This document shows positions 63,919 through 64,000 of a stretch of 64,000 bases of DNA, piece after piece. Positions within the stretch are counted from its first letter, which is position 1. Each line of letters begins with the position of its first letter. The DNA is from Chitinophagaceae bacterium BSSC1 (GTDB lineage Bacteria > Bacteroidota > Bacteroidia > Chitinophagales > Chitinophagaceae). A program made the position numbers and the translations under genes. Under the pieces are notes generated by a model. The model searched no databases and was not told the origin of the DNA. It was given only the letters and a program-made list of their open reading frames with translations. The stretch covers positions 401,264 to 465,263 of the forward strand of contig NKJC01000003.1 in assembly GCA_002256435.1 (NCBI GenBank), written 5' to 3'.

Positions 63919-64000
63919 ATGGCAGCTACCTACTCTCCCGGCTTAACGCGAGTACCATCGGCCATGAGGGACTTAACTTCTCTGTTCGGAATGGGAAGAG
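63919..64000 (-). rRNA. rrf: 5S ribosomal RNA, 3' part
   Basis: The minus strand begins CTCTTCCCATTCCGAACAGA and includes GAAGTTAAGTCCCTCATGGC; it ends GGGAGAGTAGGTAGCTGCCA. CCATTCCGAACAGAGAAGTTAAG is the conserved 5S core. The first 25-30 bases lie beyond the right edge. A 23S and 16S gene would be expected further right. Confidence 0.95.

Overview
The window is chromosomal DNA from a Bacteroidota bacterium, most likely of the family Chitinophagaceae (a Sediminibacterium-like relative is my best guess from protein style; this is inference). The signs are paired SusC/SusD outer-membrane systems, many Cys-anchored lipoproteins, promoters with a TAnnTTTG-type -7 element, almost no Shine-Dalgarno sequences, and AT-rich intergenic DNA. 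I see no phage, transposase, insertion sequence or CRISPR array.

Layout. (1) 1-7241: a sulfide:quinone-oxidoreductase-like flavoprotein, cut by the left edge, is divergent from a five-gene operon: TolC, membrane-fusion lipoprotein, RND permease, a PII-like small protein and a DUF2892 membrane peptide. (2) 7388-22878: a carbohydrate locus with a SusC/SusD pair and a companion lipoprotein, a FucP/NagP-type sugar permease, GH20 hexosaminidase, GH35 galactosidase and GH3 glucosidase, followed by a surface NUC1 nuclease. Two matching LacI-type operator sequences suggest that the permease and the GH35-GH20 operon share a regulator encoded elsewhere. (3) 23009-27486: an APC permease, an aldo/keto reductase fused to a Rid domain, and a PhrB-type photolyase that lacks the usual iron-sulfur cysteines.

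(4) 27488-43358: a sialoglycan locus. A GntR/FCD regulator is divergent from a second SusC/SusD pair. Behind a terminator lies a tight seven-gene operon: N-acetylneuraminate lyase, mutarotase, sialic-acid permease, AGE-type epimerase, sialate O-acetylesterase, sialidase, and an SGNH-esterase/GH20 fusion. Together they would deacetylate, release, import and convert sialic acid to pyruvate and ManNAc, and then GlcNAc. Palindromes sharing the core ATACATA lie at the susC, gntR and nanA promoters.

(5) 43529-56386: mixed cell-envelope genes: an EEP-fold hydrolase, lipoproteins, an outer-membrane barrel, two divergent DUF885 proteins (one with a lost zinc motif), an exported methyltransferase, and two orphan exported proteins. 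(6) 56387-57567: a gene-poor AT-rich stretch, then GC-rich repeats and stacked hairpins. (7) 57569-64000: housekeeping genes: tRNA-Met, a fused 2-oxoacid dehydrogenase E1, a FAH-family hydrolase, pth, L25, prs, radC and the 3' part of a 5S rRNA, so an rRNA operon lies just beyond the right edge on the minus strand.
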